From UBA8516 sp964434855 (GTDB lineage Archaea > Thermoproteota > Nitrososphaeria > Nitrososphaerales > Nitrosopumilaceae), in the NCBI GenBank assembly GCA_964434855.1, contig CAYSWR010000021.1, positions 1 through 23,900 on the forward strand: a stretch of DNA of 23,900 nt. The letters run 5' to 3'. A model generated the notes under the pieces. It did not search any database. It saw only the letters and a list, made by a program, of their open reading frames with translations, and was not told the DNA's origin. Both the position numbers and the translations under genes were made by a program. Below, one piece after another: positions 7,928 to 16,318 of this stretch; the stretch's first letter is position 1, and the number at the start of each line of letters is the position of its first letter.

Positions 7928-9444
7928 ACATTGGTGTAGTAATAGGAGAAGCAAAACCGACTGAAGTGACAGCTCAATCTATACGACCACTTTCTGTTGG
8001 TGAATATGTTATTGTAGATTCTCAAAACGGAAAACTTCTTGGGTTGGTTGAACGCTCTATTATTTCAAGCGATGCATTAACTGACATAAGAAACTTTGAT
8101 GAAGCAATGGAAAGCAAAGAAGTCGCTGAGCTAAACTCTCGCGACAAAAACTATAAAGTAAAAATTGGAATTTTAGGATTTTTGGACAAATTGCAAAAAG
8201 GTCAGGCCATAGTTCCTGCAGTTCCACCACTTCCTGGAACATCGATACTTGAAGCTACACAACAAGACCTTGGTGTGATATTTGCACCCAAATCAAAAGA
8301 ATGGATTAGGATTGGTTCTCTTTTAAGAAACTCGGAAATTGAGGCAAAAATCAACATAAACCGAATCGTCTCAAGACACATAGGCATACTTGCCATGACT
8401 GGCATGGGCAAAAGCAATCTTGTTTCCCTGATTGCAAAACAAGTTTCAACACTACAGGGAACTTTGATAATTTTTGATTACCACAACGATTACACAAATC
8501 TTAGTGTTCCAAAGATAAGCGTCACAGATGCCAAGATAAATCCAAGACTCTTGCAGGCAGACAAGCTTGCTGAGGTAGTTGAGCTTAGAGAAAACGCAGA
8601 CAAGCAGCAAAGAGTCTTGCGAGAGTCTTTTACTGCATCTGTAAGAGAAGCAAAAGACTTTTGGACTGCGCTTGAAGAAAGTGTCTCTGCATTTGGTCAC
8701 ACAACAAAAGGATATGCAGACAGTGCAAGCAGGGTGCTTGATAAGATTGATGATGCAAAGCACAGGTTTTCTGATATCTTGGATCCGGACTGTGGTGATC
8801 CAGTTGATCTAATAAAAGAAGGAAGAGTAAATGTACTAAGTGTTGCAGAGCTAAGTGAAAGACAGGCAAATGTTGGACTGTCTTACTATCTGCAAGAATT
8901 GCTAAATGACAGAAAAGATTCTTACTGGGCAAAAAAGGGAAGAAAACTTTCAAGAAAGACTACAAAATTTTCATCGCCACTGTTTGTAATAATTGAAGAA
9001 GCTCACGTCTTTATTCCAAAAGGCGAACACACTGACACAAAGTACTGGGCGTCAAAAGTTGCAAGGGAAGGAAGAAAGTTTGGAATTGGTCTTGGCATAG
9101 TGTCACAAAGACCGCGAAACATTGATCCAAACGTCCTAAGCCAGATGGGTTCTCTTGCAATCATGAAAATAATTCAAGACGACGACCAGCAACAGATTGC
9201 CTCAGCAGCAGAGTCTCTAAGCAAGGACCTCCTCACACAACTTTCCTCACTAAACATTGGTGACGCAGTTTTAGTTGGACAGTGGGTGAATCTTCCATCA
9301 ATTGTACATGTTGATGAAGTAAAAGGAAAAGTAATAGGCTCTGATCTGGATGCAGTAGCAGAGTGGTCCGAGTCTACAAAATACAAAGAGATCGCAGCAG
9401 AATCAACACAAAGTCTTATTCAAAAAGACTTGCTAATGGATTGA
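7924..9444 (+). CDS. herA: HerA bipolar DNA translocase/helicase
   Basis: Hexameric FtsK/VirB4-family ATPase that pumps DNA into NurA. It has 506 residues. An N-terminal HAS-barrel-like beta domain spans roughly 1-105, followed by the motor domain. Walker A is AMTGMGKSN at 157-165 (K163), and Walker B is LFVIIEEAHVFIP at about 353-365. A downstream block, REGRKFGIGLGIVSQRP (381-397), carries the sensor and arginine-finger features of the family. The region between Walker A and B holds a charged helical insert with several EN/ADKQQR and REAKDF segments. It overlaps nurA by 4 bases and is followed one base later by mre11, so all four repair genes are one transcript. Confidence 0.95.
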   Translation: MNIGVVIGEAKPTEVTAQSIRPLSVGEYVIVDSQNGKLLGLVERSIISSDALTDIRNFDEAMESKEVAELNSRDKNYKVKIGILGFLDKLQKGQAIVPAVPPLPGTSILEATQQDLGVIFAPKSKEWIRIGSLLRNSEIEAKININRIVSRHIGILAMTGMGKSNLVSLIAKQVSTLQGTLIIFDYHNDYTNLSVPKISVTDAKINPRLLQADKLAEVVELRENADKQQRVLRESFTASVREAKDFWTALEESVSAFGHTTKGYADSASRVLDKIDDAKHRFSDILDPDCGDPVDLIKEGRVNVLSVAELSERQANVGLSYYLQELLNDRKDSYWAKKGRKLSRKTTKFSSPLFVIIEEAHVFIPKGEHTDTKYWASKVAREGRKFGIGLGIVSQRPRNIDPNVLSQMGSLAIMKIIQDDDQQQIASAAESLSKDLLTQLSSLNIGDAVLVGQWVNLPSIVHVDEVKGKVIGSDLDAVAEWSESTKYKEIAAESTQSLIQKDLLMD

Positions 9445-9445
9445 T

Positions 9446-10594
9446 ATGATATTTTCTCACATCTCTGATACACATTTAGGATTTGTACAATATTATTCAG
9501 AAGAAAGGGAACAAGACGTCTACAATGCTTTTGATCAAGCCATTGATCTTTCCATAAAAGATCATGTTGATTTTGTTATCTTCGCAGGAGACATATTTCA
9601 TGTACCAAACCCAAGTGGAAAGGCAATCTTGGTTTTGGCAAATGCACTAAAGAGGCTAAAACAAAACAGCATAGACTCATTTTTCATACTTGGCGAGCAT
9701 GATATCAGCAGAATACGTGCAACTCCAGTTCCTTTTGTGTATAATAATCTAGAGTTTTCAAAATACATTGGAAACGGCAAGCCATTTTATTACAAAGATG
9801 TGATGCTTGTTGGGTTTGACAAGCGAAGAAAAACCGAAGCTGACACCTTTGAAAGTGATTTTGCGCAAGCAGACTCTGAAGCAAAAAAGCACACAGGACA
9901 CAAAATTCTTGTTTTACATCAGGGAATTTCTGAAATAAACAAGTTTGCTGGCGAGCTAAACTCTACTGAACTTCCAAAGAACTTTACTTATTATGCAATG
10001 GGACACCTGCATGATAGAGAACTCAAAAAATTTAGCAACCTTGGAGGCCCGCTTGCATATCCTGGATCAATTGAGCTTACCTCAAGTGAGGGAATAAAAG
10101 AGACACAAAAAGGGTTTTACCAAGTTGACATTTCATCATCCGAAGCAAAACCAACTTGGATAAAACTTGACACGCGTCCACAACTTGCAGTTAAGACCGA
10201 ATTTAAAAATCTAAAAAACGAAGTAGATTTGCTATCAGAAAAACTAAAAACCTTTGCACGAAAACCAATAGTTGAAATAAAAATTTTTGGAGAAAACATA
10301 GAGACTGATCTTGTGCAATCACAAATTGCAAGACTCTATCCTCTTGCATTACGATGCTTTTGGAAATCAATCCAGACTGAAGAAAACAATGGTTTGACAT
10401 TTGTGGACAGGCCGGCAAAAATAGACGATGAAATGTTCAAACTAGCAAAAGATATTTTGAATTCAGAATCATGGGCAAACTTTGCAATAAGAGATCTTTT
10501 GCCGCTTCTTTCTGCAAACCAAATTGATGAAGCAAATCATCTTGTGATTGAAAACTATAATCGCTTCAAAAAGGAGAAAAAAAATGCTAACTGA
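9446..10594 (+). CDS. mre11: DNA double-strand-break repair nuclease Mre11
   Basis: Calcineurin-like metallophosphoesterase that, with Rad50, cuts and processes DNA ends. The protein has 382 residues. The phosphoesterase motifs are D8-x-H10 (SDTHLG), D49 (AGDIFH), H85 (LGEHD), H158 (VLHQG) and H187/H189 (GHLHD). Position 84, a metal-binding Asn in the well-studied Pyrococcus enzyme, is Glu here (GEHD instead of GNHD). An acidic residue can still bind metal, so this is probably a variant rather than loss of activity. The C-terminal part, about 230-382, is poorly conserved and would include the Rad50-binding helices. It starts one base after herA and overlaps rad50 by 11 bases. Confidence 0.93.
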   Translation: MIFSHISDTHLGFVQYYSEEREQDVYNAFDQAIDLSIKDHVDFVIFAGDIFHVPNPSGKAILVLANALKRLKQNSIDSFFILGEHDISRIRATPVPFVYNNLEFSKYIGNGKPFYYKDVMLVGFDKRRKTEADTFESDFAQADSEAKKHTGHKILVLHQGISEINKFAGELNSTELPKNFTYYAMGHLHDRELKKFSNLGGPLAYPGSIELTSSEGIKETQKGFYQVDISSSEAKPTWIKLDTRPQLAVKTEFKNLKNEVDLLSEKLKTFARKPIVEIKIFGENIETDLVQSQIARLYPLALRCFWKSIQTEENNGLTFVDRPAKIDDEMFKLAKDILNSESWANFAIRDLLPLLSANQIDEANHLVIENYNRFKKEKKNAN

Positions 10595-12662
10595 AATAGA
10601 ACTAGGAAATTTCCTTTCACATTCTAATACGAAACTACCATTTGACAAAGGAGTTACCGTATTTGTGGGACACAACGGTGCAGGAAAGTCAAGTGTAATT
10701 GATGGCATAACCTTTGCACTCTTTGGACAGCATACAAGAAACTCAAACAAGAACCTGATTCGCCGTGGCTCAAATCAGGGATATGCCAAAGTTGACTTTA
10801 CTATCTCAGGAAGAGCGTTTGAGGCAGTACGAAAAATCGATTCCAAGGGAACTCTTGCAGCACAGTTTTTTGAGAAAAAAGATGGCGCTCTAGTGCCACT
10901 TGCAGCAGGTGAAAGAAAACAGTTTGGAGAATCGATGACAAAAGAGATAGAATCGTTGATTGGAATGGATTTTGACAAGCTCAAAGTTGCATCAATTGTA
11001 CGACAAGGCGAACTCAATTCCATCATTGATGCTGACCCAAGAAAATTCAAAGAACTTGTCAATGCAATAATTGGAATAGACAAGCTTGACACCGCGTTTG
11101 GATCGATGAAAGATATAATAGAAAACTTTCGTGACTCGATAAGAAAAGAACTGGAATATGATGATACTGACATTGAAAATCTAAGAACAAAGCTTGATCT
11201 TGTTGCAAAAGAAATCAAAGATGCCCAACCACAAAAAGAAGAATTGGTTACAAAAAAACAAAAACAAGAACGCGAGCTAACCTTACTTCAGGAGAAAATT
11301 GATGCAGAATCGCCAAAAGAATCCAAGATAAAAGAACTTGATACGAGAAAGTCTGAGCTTGTCAAATATGTCAAAACTGCAATCACATCACTTCAAAAAG
11401 AGATCTTAGAAAAACAAAGAAAGCTTTCAGACTGTGAGGGGTGTTTTGATTATGTATCCACTAAAAAAGAAATTGAAACACAAATGAGAACAATTGACAC
11501 TGAATTAGAGTCAACAAGTGATGAGATCAGAAAGTTATCAGAAAAGGTTGGCAAGCTTGGAGGACAAGAAGAACTTGCGACAAAATTAAAGCTAAAAGAC
11601 GGCAAGTGCCCAGTCTGTGATTCTGTCGTGGATGGTCTTAATCCTTTATTTCAAGAGGATCACATTAGAGACGAGATTGCAAAGATGAGAGAAAAGATTG
11701 CCTCTCTCACAAAAGCAGAAAAAGAAGCAGTTTTGGGAAAGCGTGACCTGGAACTACAGTACCAAAGGGCGATAAAGGCAGAAAACACCCTCAAAGCACA
11801 TGCCATTTCAAATCCAAAAGACCTGATGCATCTAAAAGAGGAAATCACCCAACTGAAAACCAGCGTTGAAAAAATCCCAGTAAATGTTGATTCTTCAGGA
11901 AATCTAGTGCATCTTGCTATAGATTCGCATTCTCAAACTCTTTTAGAAACGATTTCTTCATTACAGGAAGAAACAAAAGGATTTGATCTCAACGAGTTCA
12001 AAAACCTAAAAGTTTCTTTTGAACAATCTAGAAAATCTCTTAGTATTATAGATCAGCAACTTGGCGCAATCACACAAAAGATTCTTGATGCAAAGCAACA
12101 ACAAGAAAAAACATCAAAGATTTTGGGCGAGCTTGTTTTTGTAAAACAATATGTTTCAGAGTTAGATGAAATACGCAGCCAAATTTTCAATAGAGATGGG
12201 CCTGTTGCAACAAGCTTACGTTCATGGGCTTTGAATCTGATTTCACAAAAAGCATCAGAATATCTTGCGGCATTTAACGTAAAAATTCAACGAGTCTCAC
12301 TTCAAGAAAAAGCAAGAGATGTTAGGATTTCTTGCTATTCTGGAAATACAGTATTGGATCTAGAGTCACTTAGTGGTGGAGAAAAAGTCAGCGTGGCACT
12401 TGCGCTGCGACTTGGCATGGCACACATCCTTGGTGCATCGAATCTGAATTTCATCATCTTGGATGAGCCAACAATACACCTTGATGAAGAACGCAGAAAA
12501 TCACTTGTCAATGTTTTGTCTCAAGCTTTTGAAGCAAATCTTGGCTCGATATCACAGTTTATTATAATAACTCATGATTCAGAAATATTTGAGAACTCTA
12601 ATGTGGACATGATATACAATTTCGAGTCCACCGCAGAGGGCACAAAGGTAACTCCACTCTAG
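10584..12662 (+). CDS. rad50: DNA double-strand-break repair ATPase Rad50
   Basis: SMC-like ATPase that tethers DNA ends and controls Mre11. The start chosen is ATG at 10584, preceded by AAGGAG, giving 692 residues. A frame extension to 10548 adds 12 Lys/Arg-rich residues of no family similarity. Walker A is GHNGAGKSS at 29-37. The Q-loop is VRQGELNSII. Long heptad-like coiled coil occurs on both sides of the zinc hook CPVC at 342-345. The signature motif is LSGGEKVSVALAL from 596, and Walker B is FIILDEPTIHLDEE with D627 and E628. At 692 residues it is shorter than the roughly 880-residue Pyrococcus protein, so the coiled-coil arms are short. The last 4 bases overlap the convergent HEAT-repeat gene. 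Confidence 0.95.
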   Translation: MLTEIELGNFLSHSNTKLPFDKGVTVFVGHNGAGKSSVIDGITFALFGQHTRNSNKNLIRRGSNQGYAKVDFTISGRAFEAVRKIDSKGTLAAQFFEKKDGALVPLAAGERKQFGESMTKEIESLIGMDFDKLKVASIVRQGELNSIIDADPRKFKELVNAIIGIDKLDTAFGSMKDIIENFRDSIRKELEYDDTDIENLRTKLDLVAKEIKDAQPQKEELVTKKQKQERELTLLQEKIDAESPKESKIKELDTRKSELVKYVKTAITSLQKEILEKQRKLSDCEGCFDYVSTKKEIETQMRTIDTELESTSDEIRKLSEKVGKLGGQEELATKLKLKDGKCPVCDSVVDGLNPLFQEDHIRDEIAKMREKIASLTKAEKEAVLGKRDLELQYQRAIKAENTLKAHAISNPKDLMHLKEEITQLKTSVEKIPVNVDSSGNLVHLAIDSHSQTLLETISSLQEETKGFDLNEFKNLKVSFEQSRKSLSIIDQQLGAITQKILDAKQQQEKTSKILGELVFVKQYVSELDEIRSQIFNRDGPVATSLRSWALNLISQKASEYLAAFNVKIQRVSLQEKARDVRISCYSGNTVLDLESLSGGEKVSVALALRLGMAHILGASNLNFIILDEPTIHLDEERRKSLVNVLSQAFEANLGSISQFIIITHDSEIFENSNVDMIYNFESTAEGTKVTPL

Positions 12663-13147
12663 CCGCCAGTAAGCTTGGCAAATCTCTCATTTTTACTCAA
12701 TTTTTCCATAAAGTGCAGGTTTGATAAGGCAACAACTGCTGATTCCCTTACTGGCTCACTTGAATCTGAAAGTGCATTTTGCAAAGTCTCTTTTGCATCT
12801 TGGCTTCCTATCACACCAAGAGCAATTGCAGCTTCATGTCTTACAAAGAAGCTAGGATCATTTTTTACCGCATCCTCAAGTGGTTTTACTCCACTTCTAT
12901 AACACATCTGTCCAAGTGAAAAGGCAGCTTCATGTCTTACAAGCTCGTTTGAATCATTTTTTAGAACCTTGGCAACATATGAAACCATTTCTTCGCCACC
13001 AAAGTCTACAAGAATGCATACTGCCCTTGTTCTTATGACATAGTCTTTATGATCCAAAAGTTGGACAAAGTATTCCTTGTCCTTTTTTTCATATCTTTCT
13101 TCCATCACTGATAACAATTCTATTCGTGAATTGGGAATAACTTCCAT
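12659..13147 (-). CDS. HEAT-repeat protein with two His-Glu dyads, resembling half of deoxyhypusine hydroxylase
   Basis: From ATG 13147 the product is 162 residues; GTG 13153 would add two. It is built of about four HEAT/PBS-lyase-type repeats. Two successive repeats carry an RHEAA dyad: LVRHEAAFSLGQM and FVRHEAAIALGVIG, with the dyads 32 residues apart (74-75 and 106-107 counted from the GTG). Eukaryotic deoxyhypusine hydroxylase (DOHH) uses four such His-Glu pairs, two per half and about 33 apart, to hold a di-iron centre, and its repeats read much like these. A homodimer of this protein could rebuild that site; this is inference. It may equally be a generic HEAT scaffold. It ends 4 bases inside rad50 and is divergent from the gene at 13188. 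Confidence 0.75.
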   Translation of the reverse strand: MEVIPNSRIELLSVMEERYEKKDKEYFVQLLDHKDYVIRTRAVCILVDFGGEEMVSYVAKVLKNDSNELVRHEAAFSLGQMCYRSGVKPLEDAVKNDPSFFVRHEAAIALGVIGSQDAKETLQNALSDSSEPVRESAVVALSNLHFMEKLSKNERFAKLTGG

Positions 13148-13156
13148 GCACACAAT

Positions 13157-13164
13157 TTTATAAG
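13157..13164 (+). promoter_or_regulatory. TATA-like box for the gene at 13188
   Basis: TTTATAAG lies about 27 bases before ATG 13188 and favours that start over the upstream TTG at 13179. A second AT-rich box (AATATTTATT, 13167-13176) reads on the minus strand about 24 bases before ATG 13147, so the 40-base gap probably serves both genes. Confidence 0.45.
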
Positions 13165-13187
13165 CGAATATTTATTCATTGATAAAG

Positions 13188-13646
13188 ATGACCCGCTGTA
13201 GATACTGGCGCCTGTCAATAGAGGAGATCAAAAAGGTAACATATGATCCAAAAAAGGTGCTTGTCTGGGAAATCAAATGCGCAAAAGACGACAGTGGAGC
13301 GCACTTTGCAATATTTAGTTATAGAAACGGTACACCGTGGGACTACAAGGAAATTAAGGGAATTGTGTTTTATTATAACATGATTTTACGCGATGAAGTT
13401 AACAAAATAATAGAGTTTCTAAAAGGCAAGTTTGGTGGAGACCCAAAAGAAAAAGGAGAACGTGTTTTCTTGGTAGGTTCTCGTGAGATTTACTCCTCAA
13501 ACGATATTGCCGATCTTGCAACTGAGATTGAAAACAAGTTTGAGACAAGTGTTGAGATTTCAGTTGAACTTGAAAACTTTACGCCTCAAGAACAGGAACA
13601 AAGCAATTTTCCTTCAAGCAAACTCTTGCCAATTCCGGGCAAGTAG
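13188..13646 (+). CDS. Uncharacterised protein (152 residues), unknown function
   Basis: I do not recognise this family. The frame can be extended to TTG 13179, but ATG 13188 is placed correctly behind a TATA-like box and gives MTRCRYWRLSIEEIKKV. The protein is soluble by inspection, with no signal peptide or membrane segment. It looks like a mixed alpha/beta fold: strands around VLVWEIKCAK and HFAIFSYRNG, and a helix at DEVNKIIEFLKGKFG. The C-terminal 25 residues are Gln/Ser/Pro-rich and probably disordered. It stands between the HEAT protein (divergent) and tatC (35 bases on, with its own TATA-like box), so context gives no functional hint. Codon use resembles its neighbours, and the length and start signals support a real gene. 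Confidence 0.75.
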   Translation: MTRCRYWRLSIEEIKKVTYDPKKVLVWEIKCAKDDSGAHFAIFSYRNGTPWDYKEIKGIVFYYNMILRDEVNKIIEFLKGKFGGDPKEKGERVFLVGSREIYSSNDIADLATEIENKFETSVEISVELENFTPQEQEQSNFPSSKLLPIPGK

Positions 13647-13680
13647 ATAAATATGGATTTGGCCAATTTTTAGATCTCAG

Positions 13681-14478
13681 ATGGATGAACTAAAACAAAT
13701 TGGCACACATTTTGAGGAACTAAGAAAGCGACTAATTAGAATCGTTTTAACCGTTGTAATAATTTCTGTCTTCATTCTTTCATTTCATCTAAATGCATTT
13801 GACTACAACGGAATAACACTTTACTATCCAACTCCTGATCCGCTTGACAACATTGCAGCTCAAGTCACTGTAGCAATGAAAAATCAAATGGTTCCAGAAT
13901 CTGTGCAGCTAATTCAGACTGCGCCAGGTCAAGCTTTTTTTGCCCAGTTTTATGTCGCAGGACTGCTTAGTCTTGTTTTTGGAATGCCTGTAATAGTAAA
14001 AGAACTGGCTGGCTTTGTATCGCCTGCTTTGGGTAAAAAAGAAACCAAAATTATCAGAAACATAACCATTCCTGCAGTGGGCCTTTTCATAGCGGGATCT
14101 CTCTTTTCGTATTTTTTTGTGACACCTTACATTTTGGAATTTCTTTACAAATATGGTGAATCAAGCGGTCTTGTTACATTTCTTAATGTAGTTGATTTTA
14201 TCACATTCGTACTTCAATTTCTCCTAGCATTTGGAATATCGTTTCAGTTGCCATTGGTAATGTATGCAGTATCTGCATCTGGAATGACTGATGCAAAATT
14301 CTGGAGAAAAAACATTCGCTATGCCATAATAGTAATTGTGATCTTTGGAGCTGTTATCACTCCTGACGGAAGCGGAATTACAATGTGGTTTGTTGCGGGC
14401 CCAATGATGGCACTGTATCTTGTAGGGATGATTTTTGTCGAACGCCAAAGCAAACAGATTGCAACACTTAAATCTTAA
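13681..14478 (+). CDS. tatC: Sec-independent protein translocase TatC
   Basis: Polytopic receptor of the twin-arginine pathway, which exports folded proteins such as cofactor-containing enzymes. It has 265 residues and about six membrane segments: roughly 18-38, 88-110, 128-150, 168-190, 208-224 and 228-250. The N-terminal cytoplasmic motif HFEELRKRL at 10-18 and the segment KELAGFVSPAL after helix 2 are family hallmarks. The extracytoplasmic loop between helices 1 and 2, about 40-85, is longer than in E. coli TatC. ATAAATATGG at 13648-13657 lies about 28 bases upstream of the ATG. tatA follows 17 bases later. Confidence 0.95.
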   Translation: MDELKQIGTHFEELRKRLIRIVLTVVIISVFILSFHLNAFDYNGITLYYPTPDPLDNIAAQVTVAMKNQMVPESVQLIQTAPGQAFFAQFYVAGLLSLVFGMPVIVKELAGFVSPALGKKETKIIRNITIPAVGLFIAGSLFSYFFVTPYILEFLYKYGESSGLVTFLNVVDFITFVLQFLLAFGISFQLPLVMYAVSASGMTDAKFWRKNIRYAIIVIVIFGAVITPDGSGITMWFVAGPMMALYLVGMIFVERQSKQIATLKS

Positions 14479-14495
14479 TCTGACAAAATCAAAGT

Positions 14496-14681
14496 ATGCC
14501 AGGAATAGGATTGCCAGAAATATTAATTGTTCTAGTAGTTATAGGCGTTCTTATATTCGGTGCAAAAAAGATTCCTGAACTTGCACGCACTTTTGGTAAA
14601 GCCAAAGGTGAATTTGAAAAAGGAAAAATTGAGGCAGACAAGGAACTCAAAGAATTCAAAGAAAAACAAGATCCGAAATAA
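14496..14681 (+). CDS. tatA: Twin-arginine translocase subunit TatA/E
   Basis: Small pore-forming component of the Tat system. The 61 residues show the standard plan: a short N-terminal segment and one membrane helix at about 5-21 (PEILIVLVVIGVLIFGAKKIPEL), then a hinge with the conserved FGAKKIPELAR, an amphipathic helix, and a highly charged Lys/Glu tail. The FG before the hinge is a TatA hallmark. It follows tatC by 17 bases in the same direction. A CTTAAATCTT box overlapping the end of tatC may give a second promoter, useful because TatA is needed in excess over TatC; that is inference. Confidence 0.93.
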   Translation: MPGIGLPEILIVLVVIGVLIFGAKKIPELARTFGKAKGEFEKGKIEADKELKEFKEKQDPK

Positions 14682-14718
14682 AACAACGCTTTTTTACCCA
14701 TACACAACAAACTAGCTT

Positions 14719-15810
14719 GTGATTAGGAGATCTGAAATTCAAGAAATTGTCAATGGATATTCTGATCTTACTGTAGGTGCACTTGGAAGTCACTCTGCAC
14801 TTGAAATAATGGATGGCGCAAAAGACGAAAACCTTCAAACTGTAGTTGTATGTCAAAAGGGAAGGGAAACTCCTTACAAAAGATTCTCAAGAATTGCTGA
14901 TGAAATTATAATTGTAAACAAATTCAAAGACATGCTTTCTGCAAAAATTCAGAACAGGTTGCGCTTGTCAAACACAATAATTGTACCACACCGTGCACTT
15001 ACTGCCTATCTTGGCTACAAAGGAATAGAAAACAACTTCAAAGTTCCAATATTTGGAAACCGCGCACTCTTTCAGGCAGAAGAACGCTCACACAGAAAAA
15101 ACCAGTACTATCTTTTAGAAAAGGCAAGGATAAAGCACCCAAAATTATTCAAATCTCCAAAAGACATCGACAGACCAGCAATAGTAAAGGTGCAAGAAAA
15201 ATCCCGCAAGCTTGAAAGGGCGTTTTTTAACGTCTCGTCATACTCTGACTATAAAGAAAAGACTGAAACCAAGATAAAACATGGCCTGATATCAAAAGAA
15301 GATCTCAAGATTGCAAGCATCGAGGAATTGGTGATAGGAACTTACTTTAATTTCAACTACTTTTCTACTCCAATTTCAGAAGAAGTAGACTTTCTTGGAA
15401 TAGAAAGAAGACTGCAAACAAACCTGCATGACTTTAATGCACTCCCTGCAAGGCAACAACTTGAAATCGATGTGTCCATACAAAACATCGAAGTAGGCCA
15501 CACACCTGCAAGCATACGAGAATCGTTATTAGACAAAGTCATATCAGCTGGTGACAAGTTTGTTCGTGCGGTAAAGAAAGAGTATTCTCCTGGAATAATA
15601 GGACCATTTTCCTTGCAGAGTGTGATAACACGCGACCTGGAAATCATCGTATATGATGTTTCATTGCGAGTTCCTGGAAATCCAATTCTTGCAACAACGA
15701 GTCCTTATACAAAATACAAATACGGAAGTATATTTGGTGTTGGAAGAAGAATTGCGATGGAGCTTAGAAAAGCTCAGCAGGAAGGAAGACTGGCAGAAAT
15801 AGTAACCTAA
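14719..15810 (+). CDS. purP: PurP: formate-dependent FAICAR synthetase
   Basis: 5-formaminoimidazole-4-carboxamide ribonucleotide synthetase, an ATP-grasp enzyme. It makes FAICAR from AICAR, formate and ATP, replacing the folate-dependent PurH transformylase in archaea. It has 363 residues, normal for PurP. The N-terminal domain (about 1-130) shows GALGSHSALEIMDGAK at 20-35 and VVCQKGRETPY. The C-terminal ATP-grasp half shows EVDFLGIERR, GIIGPFSLQ and GVGRRIAMEL. The start is GTG 14719, with a TTTTTTAC box 25 bases upstream, as expected for a leaderless message. Its stop overlaps the convergent DUF151 gene by 4 bases. A paralogue or PurO could complete the pathway elsewhere. Confidence 0.93.
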   Translation: MIRRSEIQEIVNGYSDLTVGALGSHSALEIMDGAKDENLQTVVVCQKGRETPYKRFSRIADEIIIVNKFKDMLSAKIQNRLRLSNTIIVPHRALTAYLGYKGIENNFKVPIFGNRALFQAEERSHRKNQYYLLEKARIKHPKLFKSPKDIDRPAIVKVQEKSRKLERAFFNVSSYSDYKEKTETKIKHGLISKEDLKIASIEELVIGTYFNFNYFSTPISEEVDFLGIERRLQTNLHDFNALPARQQLEIDVSIQNIEVGHTPASIRESLLDKVISAGDKFVRAVKKEYSPGIIGPFSLQSVITRDLEIIVYDVSLRVPGNPILATTSPYTKYKYGSIFGVGRRIAMELRKAQQEGRLAEIVT

Positions 15811-16232
15811 GCTTCCATCTTTTCTTTTAACAAACTCTTTCTTACAAGAATTGGAACATTATAAAATGATGCAAGTGCAACTGCATCAGATGCTCGATAG
15901 TTTCGCATGACAAGCTCAGTCTTTCCAGTAAAATACAGGTTTGCCCGCAATACGCTGCCACTTTCATATACTTTGATCTTTACCATGAGCAGTTCATTTA
16001 GTTCGGCAATCTCTTCAATCATGTTGTATATGGTTGGAATAGAATCCCTGTGGCCATCGATGAAGTTTGTGATATGTCTTGCTACCTCTCCAGAAAAGGC
16101 TCTCATGTGGAACTCTTTTCCGTCGTCTGACCTTAGAATCAGAAGGCCCTCTACGCCGTAGGGATCAACAAAGCCTACATACGTTATCTTGGCATCCTCA
16201 TAATCCGAGTCTTGAATTTCGTTGATCTTCAC
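15807..16232 (-). CDS. Bifunctional nuclease-family (DUF151) protein
   Basis: The 141-residue protein matches the BFN/DUF151 fold in layout: an N-terminal strand block that includes VDPYGVEGLLILRSDDGKEFHM, a central helix region, and the C-terminal signature NYRASDAVALASFYNVPILV, equivalent to the R-x-SDA-x-ALA-x-x-x-x-PI motif. Family members have been reported to have nuclease activity in plants and bacteria, but most are uncharacterised. The start is GTG 16232: a CTTTATC box lies about 25 bases upstream, and the two nearer ATGs are out of frame. It overlaps purP by 4 bases tail to tail. Its cellular role here is unknown. Confidence 0.82.
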   Translation of the reverse strand: MKINEIQDSDYEDAKITYVGFVDPYGVEGLLILRSDDGKEFHMRAFSGEVARHITNFIDGHRDSIPTIYNMIEEIAELNELLMVKIKVYESGSVLRANLYFTGKTELVMRNYRASDAVALASFYNVPILVRKSLLKEKMEA

Positions 16233-16318
16233 GTTTGATTGTCTGAGCCATTCATTGCAGATAAAGCCTTTGGCAAATACAGATACAATTTAATGTCACA
16301 AAAATTGAGTTTGGCATA

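Noticed and set aside
8060..8953. Several minus-strand open frames inside herA
   Set aside because: All are shadows of the strongly supported herA frame, with no motifs or start signals.
10548..10583. Rad50 start 12 codons upstream
   Set aside because: The extra residues are Lys/Arg-rich and overlap Mre11 further; ATG 10584 follows AAGGAG and begins at the conserved N-terminus.
10775..11218. 147-codon minus-strand frame inside rad50
   Set aside because: Ser-rich product typical of antisense to Glu/Lys-rich coiled-coil coding; no independent support.
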